A stretch of 64,000 bases of DNA from Stenotrophomonas sp. 364 (GCF_009832905.1 NZ_CP047135.1:4132001-4196000), one strand, 5' to 3'; positions 7,897 to 17,055 are shown, counted from the stretch's first letter. A program made the numbers and translations. The notes: generated by a model from the letters alone, not told the origin.

Positions 7897-10800
7897 TTAC
7901 GGCGACACGATGCTGGCGGTATCGCCCTCCTGTCCGATCAGCGCGGCGTTGGCCCAGTTGCCGCAGACCTGCGCGGGGTGGTCGCCCTGAGCGCCCAGCG
8001 TGCGCAGGCTCAAGGTGTGCAGGCCGCGTACGTCCAGTTCCGGTTTGACCACGCCGGGCGCCTTGACCAGGCCGCTGTCATACAGCAGCCGGTTGTCGCC
8101 CCACACCTGGAACTGCATGCCACCGGCGGCGCGGCACTGGTCATCGATGCCCAGGTCGGCGCGCAGCAGGCGCCAGCTGCCGGTGAGCTTCAGGTCGATG
8201 CGGCTGTTGGCATTGACCCCCAGGCCGCGGCGGAACAGCAGGCCGTTCATGCGCAATGCCGCATGGCCGCCAAAGGCGTGGTCGCTGGCCACGCTGGCCT
8301 GCAGCGCGGCCGGCAGTGGCAGCGCAGACAGATACAGCTGCTGTACGGGCGTGGTGGGCTGCGGGTGTTCCAGCACATGGAAGCTGGACAGCACGATGGG
8401 GCCAACGTCGCGCGGCTGCAGCGCATCCACCGTACGGGCCACGCTGCCCTGCGCGGCAGTCACCATCGGATCACTGCCACCGGCACCGTCGCCGTCGGGG
8501 TTCTGCGTGCTCAGCACACGGAAGCGCAGCAGGCGGCCGGCCTGGGCGGGGAAGTCGATCTGCTGCACGCCCTGCTGCAGGGTGAGGCGGCCCCGTTTGA
8601 CCGGTTGGCCCCACTCGCCGTTGCTGTCGGCCAGGTAGATCTCGTAGTCGCGGATCTGGCCGTTCTTCCAATGCTGATCGTTGCGTGGCGCCAGCGCGAT
8701 GCCGTCGATCAGCTTGCGTTCGCCGAAGCCGAGCACCCATTCGTGCGCGCCGGTCTTCACCGCCTGGTTGCGCACCGTGCGGAACCAGGTAGCCGGGTCG
8801 TCATCGAACGCCTTTTCCAGTTCATAGCCCTGCTCTTCGGCCGGGCGGTTGACCACCAGCAGGCTGTCCGACGGCAGTGCGCGGCCCAGTTCCGGCGCGG
8901 CCGGGTACGCGTCGTCAGCAACGGCGGCGGCCACCGGCAGGGCCAGCTGCAGCGCCACCGGCTGGCGGATGTCGGTGGGCGCGGTGCGTACATGCAGCGT
9001 GCCGCGACGCTCGGCGGCATCGAAGTACCAGCCTTCGCTGGCCGCCTGCCACGCCGCCTTGTCGGCCAGCATCGGCAGCGCACGCTCGCCCAGGGTGACC
9101 GCGGTGGGGCGCTGGCGGCTGAGCACGCGCAATGCGTAGCGGCGTTGCGGCAGCTGGCCGGCGTACTGGCCCTGCACCGCCCCGATGGTGACCTGCACCG
9201 GGCCCGTGCCCTGCGTGGGAGCTGTGACGGTCACCTGCTGGGTGCTCGATTCGCCCTTCTCGTAACGGCGGGTGTTGCCGTCGTCTTCGTACAGGGTGTA
9301 CTGCGCATCGCCCTGTGGGTACAGGTCGAAGGTGACTTCATCCAGCGGCTTCTGCCCGTCGTAGAGCATGTCCGGGTACATCGGAATGATCGCGCCGGCC
9401 CGCACGAACACCGGGATCGTGGCCAGGTCCACGGCACGGTCCAGAGTGCGACCGGCGGCACCGGCCTGCAACTGGCGGCCATCCCAGTAGTCGATCCAGC
9501 GGCCCTGCGGCAGGTGGATGTCGCGGCGCCAGCCACGGCTGGCGGCCTGGCTGCGGTACACCGGCGCGATCAACAGTTCGCGGCCGAGCAGGAACTGGTA
9601 CTTGTAGGCTTCGGTGTAGGCCTGCGGGTCCTGCGGGTAATCCCACATCAACGCGCGCAGCAGCGGTGCGCCGGTGGTGGCCGCCTCATGCGCCAGCCCG
9701 TACATGTACGGGGTCATGCGCATCTTCAACTTCAGGTAATCGCGGTTGACGCTGCGGTAGGGCTCATCGAACCACCACGGGTGTTTGCGGGCGTTGCCCG
9801 ACCAGCCGGACATGCCCATCAGCACCGGGGTGAAGCTCTTCCACTGCAGGTCGCGGGTGAAGGTTTCGGCGCTGCCACCGAAGATCGCATCCACATCGCC
9901 GCTGGCATAGGCCATGCCGGACAGCCCCGAGCCGACCAGGGTGGGAATGTGCCAGCGGATGTAATCCCAGCTGCTGCTCTGGTCGCCGGTCCAGGCCACC
10001 GCGTAGCGCTGGATGCCGCCCCAGCCCATCACCGTCCACAGGAACGGGCGCGAGTCGGAGTTGTGCAGGATGCCGTTGAACGCGGACTGGTTGGCGTCCA
10101 TCGCGAACTGGTAGCCCTTGCCGGTCCAGGCCACGTCCAGCTTCTGCACGCGGCTGCCGGCGGTGCCCACTTCCCAGGCGATCTTGTCCACGCCGTTCTC
10201 GGTCCACAGGCCGGTCCTGAAGCCGTACCGGGCCAGGCCCTTCACCGTTTCTGGCAGTTTCTTGTAGCCGCAGCCATAGCCATCGTTGGGCAGGATCCAG
10301 CCGCCGGGCATGTCGTGGTCGCGGTACTGTTTGGCCACGCTGTCCACCACGTCCGGGGTGGTACCGGTGGGACCGTCGCTCCAGCCATCGGGCACGCTGC
10401 CGGGTTTCTTGATGTTGTCGCCGTCGTTGTAGCAGTCGGCGTCGCCGTAGGAGAACGCCCAGCGCGGCAGCAGCGCGGCACGGCCGGTCAAGGTGGTGTA
10501 GCGGTCCAGCAGGGTGTGCAGGCTTGGGCCGACGAAGTAGTACGCATCGAAACGGTCTTCGCGGTGCAGCAGCGTGGCCTGGTCGGCCTGGCGCAGATCG
10601 TAGGTGCCATCGCTCCAGGTGTTGCGCAGCATGCCCCAGCCGCGTGCGCTCAGCAGCATGGGCGCGGGGTTGGGGCGGTCGCCCTCTTCCCAGCCACCGG
10701 AATAGGACACCTCCAGTTCGCGGCCCTTGAAGGCAAAGCGGCCGTTCTGCTGGCCGCCACCGAAGAAGTGTTCGTCGGCGTCGCTGGACAGCACCTGCAC

Positions 10801-11253
10801 GCTCTGTTCCTTGCCCAGGTCCAGCGGCTGCAGCTCGCGCCACAGCGGCACGGCGCCGCCTGCGTCGCGGCGGTCCAGCGCCAGGCGAAGCGGTTGGCGC
10901 TGGATGTGCAGCACAAGCGCCGCGGTGCGGATGCGGACCTCGGTGGCGTCTTCTTCCAGCTGCGCGGCCACCTTCGCGGCCGGCTGCGGCACCACGATCG
11001 GGGCGGCCTTGTCGCCGGCGCCGCTGAGCGTGCCGTTGCGTCCGGCCTGCACGCGCAGCATGTCCTCGCCCAGCAGGTCCACGCGCAGCAGCATGCCGTT
11101 GTCGGTACGGATGTCCCAACCGGGGCTGCCGTCCTTGCTGGGGGCGGCGCTGATGCGGGCCAGGTTGCCCAGCGGCTCGGCCACGGCCGGTGCCGCCGCC
11201 AGCGCGGAGAGCAGGGCCACCATCAGGCCAGTACGTCGAAACCGGGATTCCAC
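7897..11253 (-). CDS. GH31 alpha-glycosidase, probable alpha-N-acetylgalactosaminidase, with F5/8C and NPCBM modules
   Basis: A 1118-residue exported multidomain enzyme. The signal peptide is followed by a GH31 N-terminal beta-sandwich and the catalytic barrel (about residues 230-620). Predicted nucleophile D373 lies in KLDVAW and acid/base D424 in AWTGDQSS. A discoidin/CBM32-like domain (YELEKAFDDDPATWFRT) and a C-terminal NPCBM domain (FRRGLGVNANSRIDLKL) follow. The motifs WTENGVDKIAWEVG and AMDANQSAFNGI resemble the GH31 subgroup with alpha-GalNAc-ase activity. That and the neighbourhood support GalNAc specificity; alpha-galactosidase is the alternative. The start is GTG at 11253; ATG at 11223 is possible but would lose the basic n-region. 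Confidence 0.85.
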   Translation of the reverse strand: MESRFRRTGLMVALLSALAAAPAVAEPLGNLARISAAPSKDGSPGWDIRTDNGMLLRVDLLGEDMLRVQAGRNGTLSGAGDKAAPIVVPQPAAKVAAQLEEDATEVRIRTAALVLHIQRQPLRLALDRRDAGGAVPLWRELQPLDLGKEQSVQVLSSDADEHFFGGGQQNGRFAFKGRELEVSYSGGWEEGDRPNPAPMLLSARGWGMLRNTWSDGTYDLRQADQATLLHREDRFDAYYFVGPSLHTLLDRYTTLTGRAALLPRWAFSYGDADCYNDGDNIKKPGSVPDGWSDGPTGTTPDVVDSVAKQYRDHDMPGGWILPNDGYGCGYKKLPETVKGLARYGFRTGLWTENGVDKIAWEVGTAGSRVQKLDVAWTGKGYQFAMDANQSAFNGILHNSDSRPFLWTVMGWGGIQRYAVAWTGDQSSSWDYIRWHIPTLVGSGLSGMAYASGDVDAIFGGSAETFTRDLQWKSFTPVLMGMSGWSGNARKHPWWFDEPYRSVNRDYLKLKMRMTPYMYGLAHEAATTGAPLLRALMWDYPQDPQAYTEAYKYQFLLGRELLIAPVYRSQAASRGWRRDIHLPQGRWIDYWDGRQLQAGAAGRTLDRAVDLATIPVFVRAGAIIPMYPDMLYDGQKPLDEVTFDLYPQGDAQYTLYEDDGNTRRYEKGESSTQQVTVTAPTQGTGPVQVTIGAVQGQYAGQLPQRRYALRVLSRQRPTAVTLGERALPMLADKAAWQAASEGWYFDAAERRGTLHVRTAPTDIRQPVALQLALPVAAAVADDAYPAAPELGRALPSDSLLVVNRPAEEQGYELEKAFDDDPATWFRTVRNQAVKTGAHEWVLGFGERKLIDGIALAPRNDQHWKNGQIRDYEIYLADSNGEWGQPVKRGRLTLQQGVQQIDFPAQAGRLLRFRVLSTQNPDGDGAGGSDPMVTAAQGSVARTVDALQPRDVGPIVLSSFHVLEHPQPTTPVQQLYLSALPLPAALQASVASDHAFGGHAALRMNGLLFRRGLGVNANSRIDLKLTGSWRLLRADLGIDDQCRAAGGMQFQVWGDNRLLYDSGLVKAPGVVKPELDVRGLHTLSLRTLGAQGDHPAQVCGNWANAALIGQEGDTASIVSP

Positions 11254-11301
11254 CTTGCCCCCAAGCCCGCGGTCAGCGGGAATCTGAAACCAGTGCGGCC
11301 G

Positions 11302-11331
11302 ACTCTAGGGCAGGGTCTCGAAAGATGTCAA
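11302..11331 (-). promoter_or_regulatory. Candidate sigma-70 promoter for the GH31/receptor/GH109 arm
   Basis: On the minus strand a perfect -35 TTGACA (11331-11326) is followed after 18 bp by TAGAGT (11307-11302, four of six consensus bases). A TCTTTCG motif falls at the start of the spacer, immediately after the -35, where a bound repressor would block polymerase. Confidence 0.5.
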
Positions 11332-11548
11332 CAAATTGCAAAGAAAAAGGAAGGATATTTTCTTCAAAACGAAAGATATGGCTGGAGCCGCTTTCTATAT
11401 GGCGGCTGAATACGCGATTGTTGCCGCCTGAAACCTTGCTGCGATGCGGCATTGCGGCGTGAAGGCGCCGCGTTCGCCCGGATCGATTCGTAAAAACTGT
11501 GACCGCCCTAGCTTTTCTTTATCTTTCGATATTTGACATTTCGAAAGA
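11319..11548. promoter_or_regulatory. Candidate AgaR operator region between the divergent aga arms
   Basis: Within the 332-bp intergenic span (11254-11585), CTTTC-type motifs recur: CGAAAGA at 11319-11325, CGAAAG at 11370-11375, CTTTC at 11391-11395, and a perfect dyad TCTTTCG (11522-11528)/CGAAAGA (11542-11548). CTTTC repeats are the hallmark of AgaR sites in enterobacteria, and agaR is encoded in the plus arm. The region is also A/T-rich compared with its surroundings. A plus-strand TTGACA lies inside the dyad at 11533-11538, without a convincing -10. Confidence 0.55.
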
Positions 11549-11585
11549 AAACGAAGAAGGTGCGGTCGCCCAACAGGAATTGCGA

Positions 11586-12743
11586 ATGGACGCTTCTGTG
11601 CTTACCGACTTGCCCGCGTGGCAGCGCCTTGGCGGCGCCTATACCGCCGAAGAAATCGCCCAGCAGCCGCGCATGTGGACTGCCCTGGCCGACCTCCTCG
11701 ATGACGCGCAGGCGCGCATCGACCGCTTCCTTGGGGATGCACTGCGCCAGAGCGGCCAGTTGGTGATCTTCACCGGTGCCGGCAGCTCGGGCTTCATCGC
11801 CGAAATGGTGGCCGACCACATCAATGCGCAGTGGCCCGCCGAGGTCCGCGCGCTCCACACCACCAGCCTGCTCACCCATCCGGCGCTCTACCTGCGCCGC
11901 GAGCGCCCGACCCTGCTGGTGTCGTTCGGGCGCAGTGGCTCCAGCCCGGAAAGCGTGGCGGCGGTGGAACTGGTGCGCGACCGGGTCGACGACGCGCGCT
12001 TCCTGGACATCACCTGCAATGCCGATGGCGAACTGGCCCGGCGTGGCCATGGCCGCAGCGACACGCTGTCGTTGCTGATGCCGCCGCCCAGCTGCGACCG
12101 CGCCTTTGCCATGACCAGCAGCCTGACCAGCATGCTGCTGGCCGCGCTGAGCGTGTTCGACAGCGCGCCGTGGCCGCAGCGCGTGCAGCGCCTGCGCAGC
12201 CTTGCCAGCCACGGCGCGCGTGCCCTGCAGGCGTGGGACGGTGCCGTGGGCACGCTGGCCCAGGCCGCGTATTCGCGTGTGATCTACCTGGGCAGCGGCC
12301 CGCTGGAAGCACTGGCCCGCGAAGCGGCGCTGAAGGTGCTCGAACTCACCGCCGGCCAGGTGCTGGCGCTGGCCAACACCCCGCTCGGCTTCCGCCACGG
12401 CCCCAAGTCCACGCTCAATGGCGACACCCTGGTGGTGATGCTGCGCAGCGCGCAACCGCTGTCGCGCCGCTACGAACAGGACCTGCTGGACGAACTGCGT
12501 GGCGATGGGATCGCCGCACGGGTGATCTCGGTGGGTCCCGATGGCGATGACCGCGCCGACGGCGACTTCGTGCTCGACGCACCCGCGCTGGACGACAGCT
12601 GGCTGGCCCCGCTTTGGCTGCTGATGCCGCAGTGCTATGCGCTGCAGCGTTCGGCGGCGCTGGGCATGACCCCGGACAACCCCTTCCCCGACGGCACCGT
12701 GAACCGGGTCGTGCAGGGCGTGACCATCCATTCCCATGGCTGA
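11586..12743 (+). CDS. agaS: Galactosamine-6-phosphate deaminase/isomerase
   Basis: A 385-residue protein with two SIS (sugar isomerase) domains of the AgaS family, which converts galactosamine-6-phosphate to tagatose-6-phosphate and ammonia in the cytoplasm. The phosphosugar motifs are IFTGAGSSGFI, SFGRSGSSPES and FRHGPKSTLNGDTL. An in-frame start 87 bp upstream would place the operator dyad inside the coding region, so ATG at 11586, preceded by AGGA, is preferred. It is first gene of the plus arm and overlaps the kinase start by 8 bp. Confidence 0.88.
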   Translation: MDASVLTDLPAWQRLGGAYTAEEIAQQPRMWTALADLLDDAQARIDRFLGDALRQSGQLVIFTGAGSSGFIAEMVADHINAQWPAEVRALHTTSLLTHPALYLRRERPTLLVSFGRSGSSPESVAAVELVRDRVDDARFLDITCNADGELARRGHGRSDTLSLLMPPPSCDRAFAMTSSLTSMLLAALSVFDSAPWPQRVQRLRSLASHGARALQAWDGAVGTLAQAAYSRVIYLGSGPLEALAREAALKVLELTAGQVLALANTPLGFRHGPKSTLNGDTLVVMLRSAQPLSRRYEQDLLDELRGDGIAARVISVGPDGDDRADGDFVLDAPALDDSWLAPLWLLMPQCYALQRSAALGMTPDNPFPDGTVNRVVQGVTIHSHG

Positions 12744-13683
12744 GCAGGGCATGCCCATGCAGTGCTGGTACGGCATCGACGTTGGTGGCACCAAGATCGA
12801 GCTGGTGGCCTACGACGCCACCCTGCGCGAACTGCACCGTGAGCGGGTGACCACGCCCACGCAGGACTACGACACCTTCCTGCAGGCGATCACCGGGCTG
12901 GTGCACAGCGCCGACCGCACGCTGGGCGGCGCGTGCCGCGCCATCGGTATCGGCCTGCCGGGCGTGCGCGACCGCAGCACCGGGCGGCAGCTGAGCGCGA
13001 ACGTGCCCAGCCTCACTGGCCGCCTGGTGGGCGAGGACCTGCAGGCCCGGCTGCAACGGCCGTTGCAGTTCGGCAACGACCTGCAGTGCTTCGCCCTGAG
13101 CGAGGCGCATGGCGGCGCGGGCGAGGGGTACCGAAGCATGTTCGGCGCGATCCTGGGCACCGGTGCCGGTGGCGGTTTCTGCGTGGGCGGCCAGCTGCTC
13201 ACCGGGGCCAACGGCATCGCCGGCGAGTGGGGGCACTGGAGCATTCCAGCCACGCTGCTGCAGCGCCATGCGCTGCCGGTGCTGCCGTGCGCGTGCGGCC
13301 TGCGCGGTTGTCTGGAACGCTACGTGTCCGGCAATGGGTTGGCGCTGATCCACGAAGGCCGCGGCGGTGATGCCGTGGACGCCACCGCCGTGGTGGCGCT
13401 GGCCCACGCCGGCGATGCCATCGCCATGCAGGCGCTGGACATCCACCGCGACCTGCTCGGCTACAGCTTCGCCAACCTGATCCTGGCCATCGACCCGCAC
13501 GTGATCGTGCTGGGCGGCGGCCTGTCCAAGCTGGAGCAGCTGTACCACGACCTGCCCGCCGCGATCGTTCCCTACCTGTTCCAGGGGGTGCGCGTGCCGC
13601 CGATCCTGCCACCCACCTTCGGCGATGCCGGCGGTGCGCGCGGCGCGGCGCTGTTGGCCCGCCAGCACCACCCTGCCTGCTGA
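12736..13683 (+). CDS. agaK: ROK-family N-acetylgalactosamine kinase
   Basis: A 315-residue ROK sugar kinase. The N-terminal phosphate-binding motif is GIDVGGTKIEL. The ROK substrate motif EWGHW and the zinc site CACGLRGCLE are intact, and the C-terminal ATP motif is IVLGGGLSKL. ROK kinases with these features phosphorylate N-acetylhexosamines at C6. Assignment to GalNAc rather than GlcNAc rests on position between agaS and agaZ, because this system lacks PTS genes and imports sugar by an MFS permease. The start overlaps the end of agaS, so translation is coupled. Confidence 0.82.
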   Translation: MAEQGMPMQCWYGIDVGGTKIELVAYDATLRELHRERVTTPTQDYDTFLQAITGLVHSADRTLGGACRAIGIGLPGVRDRSTGRQLSANVPSLTGRLVGEDLQARLQRPLQFGNDLQCFALSEAHGGAGEGYRSMFGAILGTGAGGGFCVGGQLLTGANGIAGEWGHWSIPATLLQRHALPVLPCACGLRGCLERYVSGNGLALIHEGRGGDAVDATAVVALAHAGDAIAMQALDIHRDLLGYSFANLILAIDPHVIVLGGGLSKLEQLYHDLPAAIVPYLFQGVRVPPILPPTFGDAGGARGAALLARQHHPAC

Positions 13684-13719
13684 TACCCCTTCGTTGCACC
13701 GCTTGTTTCCGGAGTTGCC

Positions 13720-15048
13720 ATGTCTGCCATCCAATCGCTGATCGCCGCCCATCGCCAGGGCCATCCCGTGGGCCTGTACAGCGTGTGCTGCAGCAATGAA
13801 CAGGTGCTGCTGGCGGCCATGCAGGTCGCCCAGCGCTACGACACCCTGCTGCTGATCGAGGCCACCTCCAACCAGGTGGACCAGTTCGGTGGCTACACCG
13901 GCATGACTCCGCCGCAGTACCGCGACTACGTGCTGCACCTGGCCCGCGATGCAGGCTTCCCGGCCGAGCGGCTGGTGCTCGGCGGCGACCACCTCGGGCC
14001 GAACGCCTGGCAGAAGGGACCGGCCGAGGTGGCGATGGCCAACGCGCGCACGCTGATCGAGGCGTACGTGGCCGCCGGCTTCCACAAGATCCACCTGGAC
14101 TGCAGCATGTCCTGCGCCGATGACCCCACCCCGCTGCCCGATGCAGTGGTGGCGGCGCGCTCGGCCGAACTGGCCCGCATCGCCGAACGCACCGCCGCCG
14201 CGCACGGCCTGCCGCCGCCGGTGTACGTGATCGGCACCGAAGTCCCGATCCCCGGCGGTGAAGCCTCGCTGGCCGGTGGCCTGCAGGTCACCACGCCGGC
14301 GGCGGCGGCCACCACCCTGGCCATCCACCGCGAGGCGTTTTCCGCCCCGGACCTGCTGCCGGCGTGGGAGCGCGTGATTGCGATGGTGGTGCAGCCGGGC
14401 GTCGATTTCGACCACAGCAGCGTGCACTACTACGACCCGTCCGCAGCGCGCGCGTTGTCGGCGTTTGTCGACGCGCAGCCGCGCATCGTGTTTGAAGCGC
14501 ACTCCACCGACTACCAGACCGAAGCCGGCCTGCATGCGCTGGTGCGCGACCACTTCGCCATCCTCAAGGTGGGCCCGGCCGCCACCTATGCGTTCCGCGA
14601 AGCGGTGTTCGCCCTGGCCATGATCGAGGCCGAGCTGCTGCCGGCGGCGCAGTGCTCCAACGTGATCGCCGTGCTCGACCAGTGCATGCGCGACAAGCCG
14701 GGCAGCTGGCGCAGCTACTACCAGGGCGACGAGCACGAACTGCGGTTGCTGCGCGCCTACTCCCTGAGCGACCGCAGCCGTTATTACTGGGGCGAGCCGG
14801 CGGTGGTGGCCGCGCTGCAGACGCTGGTGGCCAACCTGCGCCAGCACGCGCCGCCGCAGATCCTGCTCAGCCAGTTCCTGCCCAACCAGCAGTTGGCCAT
14901 CGAAGCCGGCGACCTGACGGCCGAGCCGCTGGCGCTGATCCAGCACAAGGTGGCCGAACGGCTGGGCGAGTACGCCCGCGCCTGCAATCGCAACCGCGCC
15001 GGGGCCAATAACGAAACTTCCCGGGCCACGGAGCTTTCGGAACGGTAA
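13720..15048 (+). CDS. agaZ: AgaZ/GatZ/KbaZ-family tagatose-6-phosphate pathway protein
   Basis: A 442-residue member of the GatZ/KbaZ/AgaZ family (TIM-barrel). Typical stretches are GLYSVCCSNEQVLLAAM, LGGDHLGPNAWQ and HKIHLDCSMSC. In Escherichia coli these proteins stabilise a class II tagatose-1,6-bisphosphate aldolase. In PTS-free GalNAc pathways a kinase role on tagatose-6-phosphate has also been proposed. No catalytic aldolase partner (GatY/KbaY) and no other tagatose-6-phosphate kinase lies in this cluster, so its exact reaction is open. GGAG precedes the ATG. Confidence 0.85.
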   Translation: MSAIQSLIAAHRQGHPVGLYSVCCSNEQVLLAAMQVAQRYDTLLLIEATSNQVDQFGGYTGMTPPQYRDYVLHLARDAGFPAERLVLGGDHLGPNAWQKGPAEVAMANARTLIEAYVAAGFHKIHLDCSMSCADDPTPLPDAVVAARSAELARIAERTAAAHGLPPPVYVIGTEVPIPGGEASLAGGLQVTTPAAAATTLAIHREAFSAPDLLPAWERVIAMVVQPGVDFDHSSVHYYDPSAARALSAFVDAQPRIVFEAHSTDYQTEAGLHALVRDHFAILKVGPAATYAFREAVFALAMIEAELLPAAQCSNVIAVLDQCMRDKPGSWRSYYQGDEHELRLLRAYSLSDRSRYYWGEPAVVAALQTLVANLRQHAPPQILLSQFLPNQQLAIEAGDLTAEPLALIQHKVAERLGEYARACNRNRAGANNETSRATELSER

Positions 15049-15081
15049 GCTTTGGCTTTCCTTCCGAACGGAATCGCCCCC

Positions 15082-15858
15082 ATGCGCAATACCCGCCAGC
15101 GTCGCCAACAGATCCTGCAGTTGCTGGTCGAGCACGGCAACGTGCAGGTCAGCGAGCTGGTCGGGCGTTTCGGCGTGTCGGCGGTGACCATCCGCGCCGA
15201 CCTGACCCACATCGAATCGCAGGGCCTGGCCACGCGTACCCATGGCGGCGCCACCCTGGTGCGCACCCCGCCGCAGGAACAGGACATCCACGAGAAGGAC
15301 GCCCTGAACCTGCCGGTGAAGGACAGCATCGGCACGCACGCGGCCGGGCTGGTCAAAGCCGGCGACAACATCATCATCGACTCCGGCTCCACCACGATGA
15401 CCCTGGCCCGGCACCTGCGCGGGCATCGCGATGTGACGGTGATGACCAACGGGCTGAACATCGCCTGGGAACTGGCCAACGCACCGGGCGTGGAACTGCT
15501 GCTCACCGGCGGCCTGCTGCGCAAGCAGTCGCTTTCGCTGCAGGGCAGCCAGGCCGAGGCCAGCCTCAACACCTACAGCTTCGACACCCTGTTTTTGGGC
15601 GTGGACGGCCTGGACCTGCAGTTCGGCCTGACCACCCACCACGAGGCCGAAGCCAGCCTCAACCACCGCATGGTCGAGCGCGCACGCCGCATCGTGGTGC
15701 TCACCGATGCTTCCAAGTTCGGCCGGGTCAGCCTGCACCGCATCGCGCGGCTGGACCAGGTCCACACCGTCATCACCGACGCCAGCATCGACGCCGAGTA
15801 CCTGGAAGGGCTGCAGCGGCTGGGCATCGAAGTGATCATCGCGCAGGCCCCCGCGTGA
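15082..15858 (+). CDS. agaR: DeoR-family repressor of the GalNAc cluster
   Basis: A 258-residue DeoR-type transcriptional regulator. The N-terminal winged helix has QQILQLLVEHGNVQVSELV and the recognition helix VSAVTIRADL. The C-terminal DeoR sensor (phosphosugar-binding, ISOCOT) domain has DSGSTTMTLARHL and GVDGLDLQFGLTTHH. It probably binds a pathway sugar phosphate and releases the operators between the two arms. ATG at 15082 is chosen with GGAA 8 bp upstream; a TTG start 30 bp earlier is less likely. It is followed by a GTGA overlap with agaA. Confidence 0.88.
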   Translation: MRNTRQRRQQILQLLVEHGNVQVSELVGRFGVSAVTIRADLTHIESQGLATRTHGGATLVRTPPQEQDIHEKDALNLPVKDSIGTHAAGLVKAGDNIIIDSGSTTMTLARHLRGHRDVTVMTNGLNIAWELANAPGVELLLTGGLLRKQSLSLQGSQAEASLNTYSFDTLFLGVDGLDLQFGLTTHHEAEASLNHRMVERARRIVVLTDASKFGRVSLHRIARLDQVHTVITDASIDAEYLEGLQRLGIEVIIAQAPA

Positions 15859-16967
15859 CCCAGACCCGCTCTCTTTACGGCCGCATCCTCACCCCGCTGG
15901 GGTGGCGCCGCGGCCATGTGCACTTCGACACCCATATCCGGCAGCTGCAGGTGGACGACCACAGCGGCGCCGATGATCTGCAGCTCCCGGTGATCCTGCC
16001 CGGCTTCATCGACCTGCATGTGCATGGCGCGGCCGGCGTGGACCTGATGCAGGGCGGCGACGTGGCCCGCACCATCGCCCGCACCCACGCGCGGTTTGGC
16101 ACCACCACGCTGCTGGCCACCACCATGACCGCCGGCCTGGACGAGATCGCCCATGCGCTGCAGGGCGTTGCGGCCACCATGGCCACGCCCGAAGCCGCGG
16201 CCGCCTGCATCGCCGGCGTGCACCTGGAAGGCCCGTTCATCAGCCCGCAGCGGCTGGGCGCGCAGCCCAATCGCACGCTCGAGGCCACGCTGGCGCTGGT
16301 GCAGCAGCTGCACGCGCTGGCGCCGATCCGGGTGATGACAATGGCACCGGAGATCGGCGCGCACACCGCGTTGATTCCCGCGCTGACCGCGCTCGGCATC
16401 CGCGTGCAGCTGGGCCACAGCGCCGGCACCTACGAGGACGGCGTGGCCGCCCTGCAGGCCGGCGCATCCGGCTTCACCCACCTGTTCAACGGCATGACCG
16501 GCGTGGACCACTACCACCCCGGCATTGCCGCCGCTGCCCTGGCGCATGCGCAGTACGCCGAGATCATCCCGGACCTGCAGCACCTCCACCCCGGCGTGAT
16601 CCGGCTGGCCGCACGCGCGATTCCGCGCCTGTATGCGGTGACCGACGCCACCGCCGCCACCGGCATGCCCGACGGCGAGTACGCCCTGGGCGAGCAGCGC
16701 GTGCACAAGTGCGGCGGCTGCGTGCGTCTGGCCACCGGTTCGCTGGCCGGCAGCGCGCTGACCATGGACCAGGCGCTGCGCAACCTGGTGCAGGTGGGGC
16801 TGGAGCTGGCCGATGCATCACAGCGCGTCTCCACCTTCCCGGCCCAGTACCTGGGCCTGGACGATCGCGGCAGCCTCGCCCCGGCCGCGCGCGCGGACCT
16901 GGTGGTGCTGGATGCCGCGCTGCAGTTGCAGCAGGTGTTCGTCACCGGCCACCCGATCGCCCTGTAA
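15855..16967 (+). CDS. agaA: N-acetylgalactosamine-6-phosphate deacetylase
   Basis: A 370-residue amidohydrolase of the NagA/AgaA family that removes acetate from GalNAc-6-phosphate. Metal and substrate motifs are all present: DLHVHGAAGVDLM, VHLEGPFI, LGHSAGTYEDG, THLFNGM and the catalytic Asp in VTDATAATG. It starts with GTG inside the agaR stop (GTGA), so the two are translationally coupled. NagA-type activity on GlcNAc-6-phosphate cannot be excluded from sequence, but the operon context favours the galacto substrate. Confidence 0.88.
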   Translation: MTQTRSLYGRILTPLGWRRGHVHFDTHIRQLQVDDHSGADDLQLPVILPGFIDLHVHGAAGVDLMQGGDVARTIARTHARFGTTTLLATTMTAGLDEIAHALQGVAATMATPEAAAACIAGVHLEGPFISPQRLGAQPNRTLEATLALVQQLHALAPIRVMTMAPEIGAHTALIPALTALGIRVQLGHSAGTYEDGVAALQAGASGFTHLFNGMTGVDHYHPGIAAAALAHAQYAEIIPDLQHLHPGVIRLAARAIPRLYAVTDATAATGMPDGEYALGEQRVHKCGGCVRLATGSLAGSALTMDQALRNLVQVGLELADASQRVSTFPAQYLGLDDRGSLAPAARADLVVLDAALQLQQVFVTGHPIAL

Positions 16968-17055
16968 CACCGGGTGCTGCCCGGCCAGCACCAACAATTC
17001 GCCAGGCCCGGCTGCTGGCACCGCCCCTTCTTCCCGTCTTTCCAGGAACGCGTAG

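Noticed and set aside
4778..7990. Very long open frame on the plus strand opposite the TonB receptor (over 1000 codons)
   Set aside because: It is antisense to a clear receptor and has His/Gln/Gly/Val-rich sequence without any domain. High G+C removes stops from shadow frames.
7762..11409. Plus-strand open frame of about 1200 codons opposite the GH31 gene
   Set aside because: Same shadow effect; the minus strand encodes intact catalytic motifs and the plus frame has none.
11533..11555. TTGACA on the plus strand inside the aga operator dyad as an agaS promoter
   Set aside because: No acceptable -10 is found 16-18 bp downstream, so only the operator, not the promoter, is called.
12415..15765. 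Minus-strand open frame of about 1100 codons opposite agaS-agaR
   Set aside because: It crosses four well-supported genes, and its composition is typical of an antisense frame.
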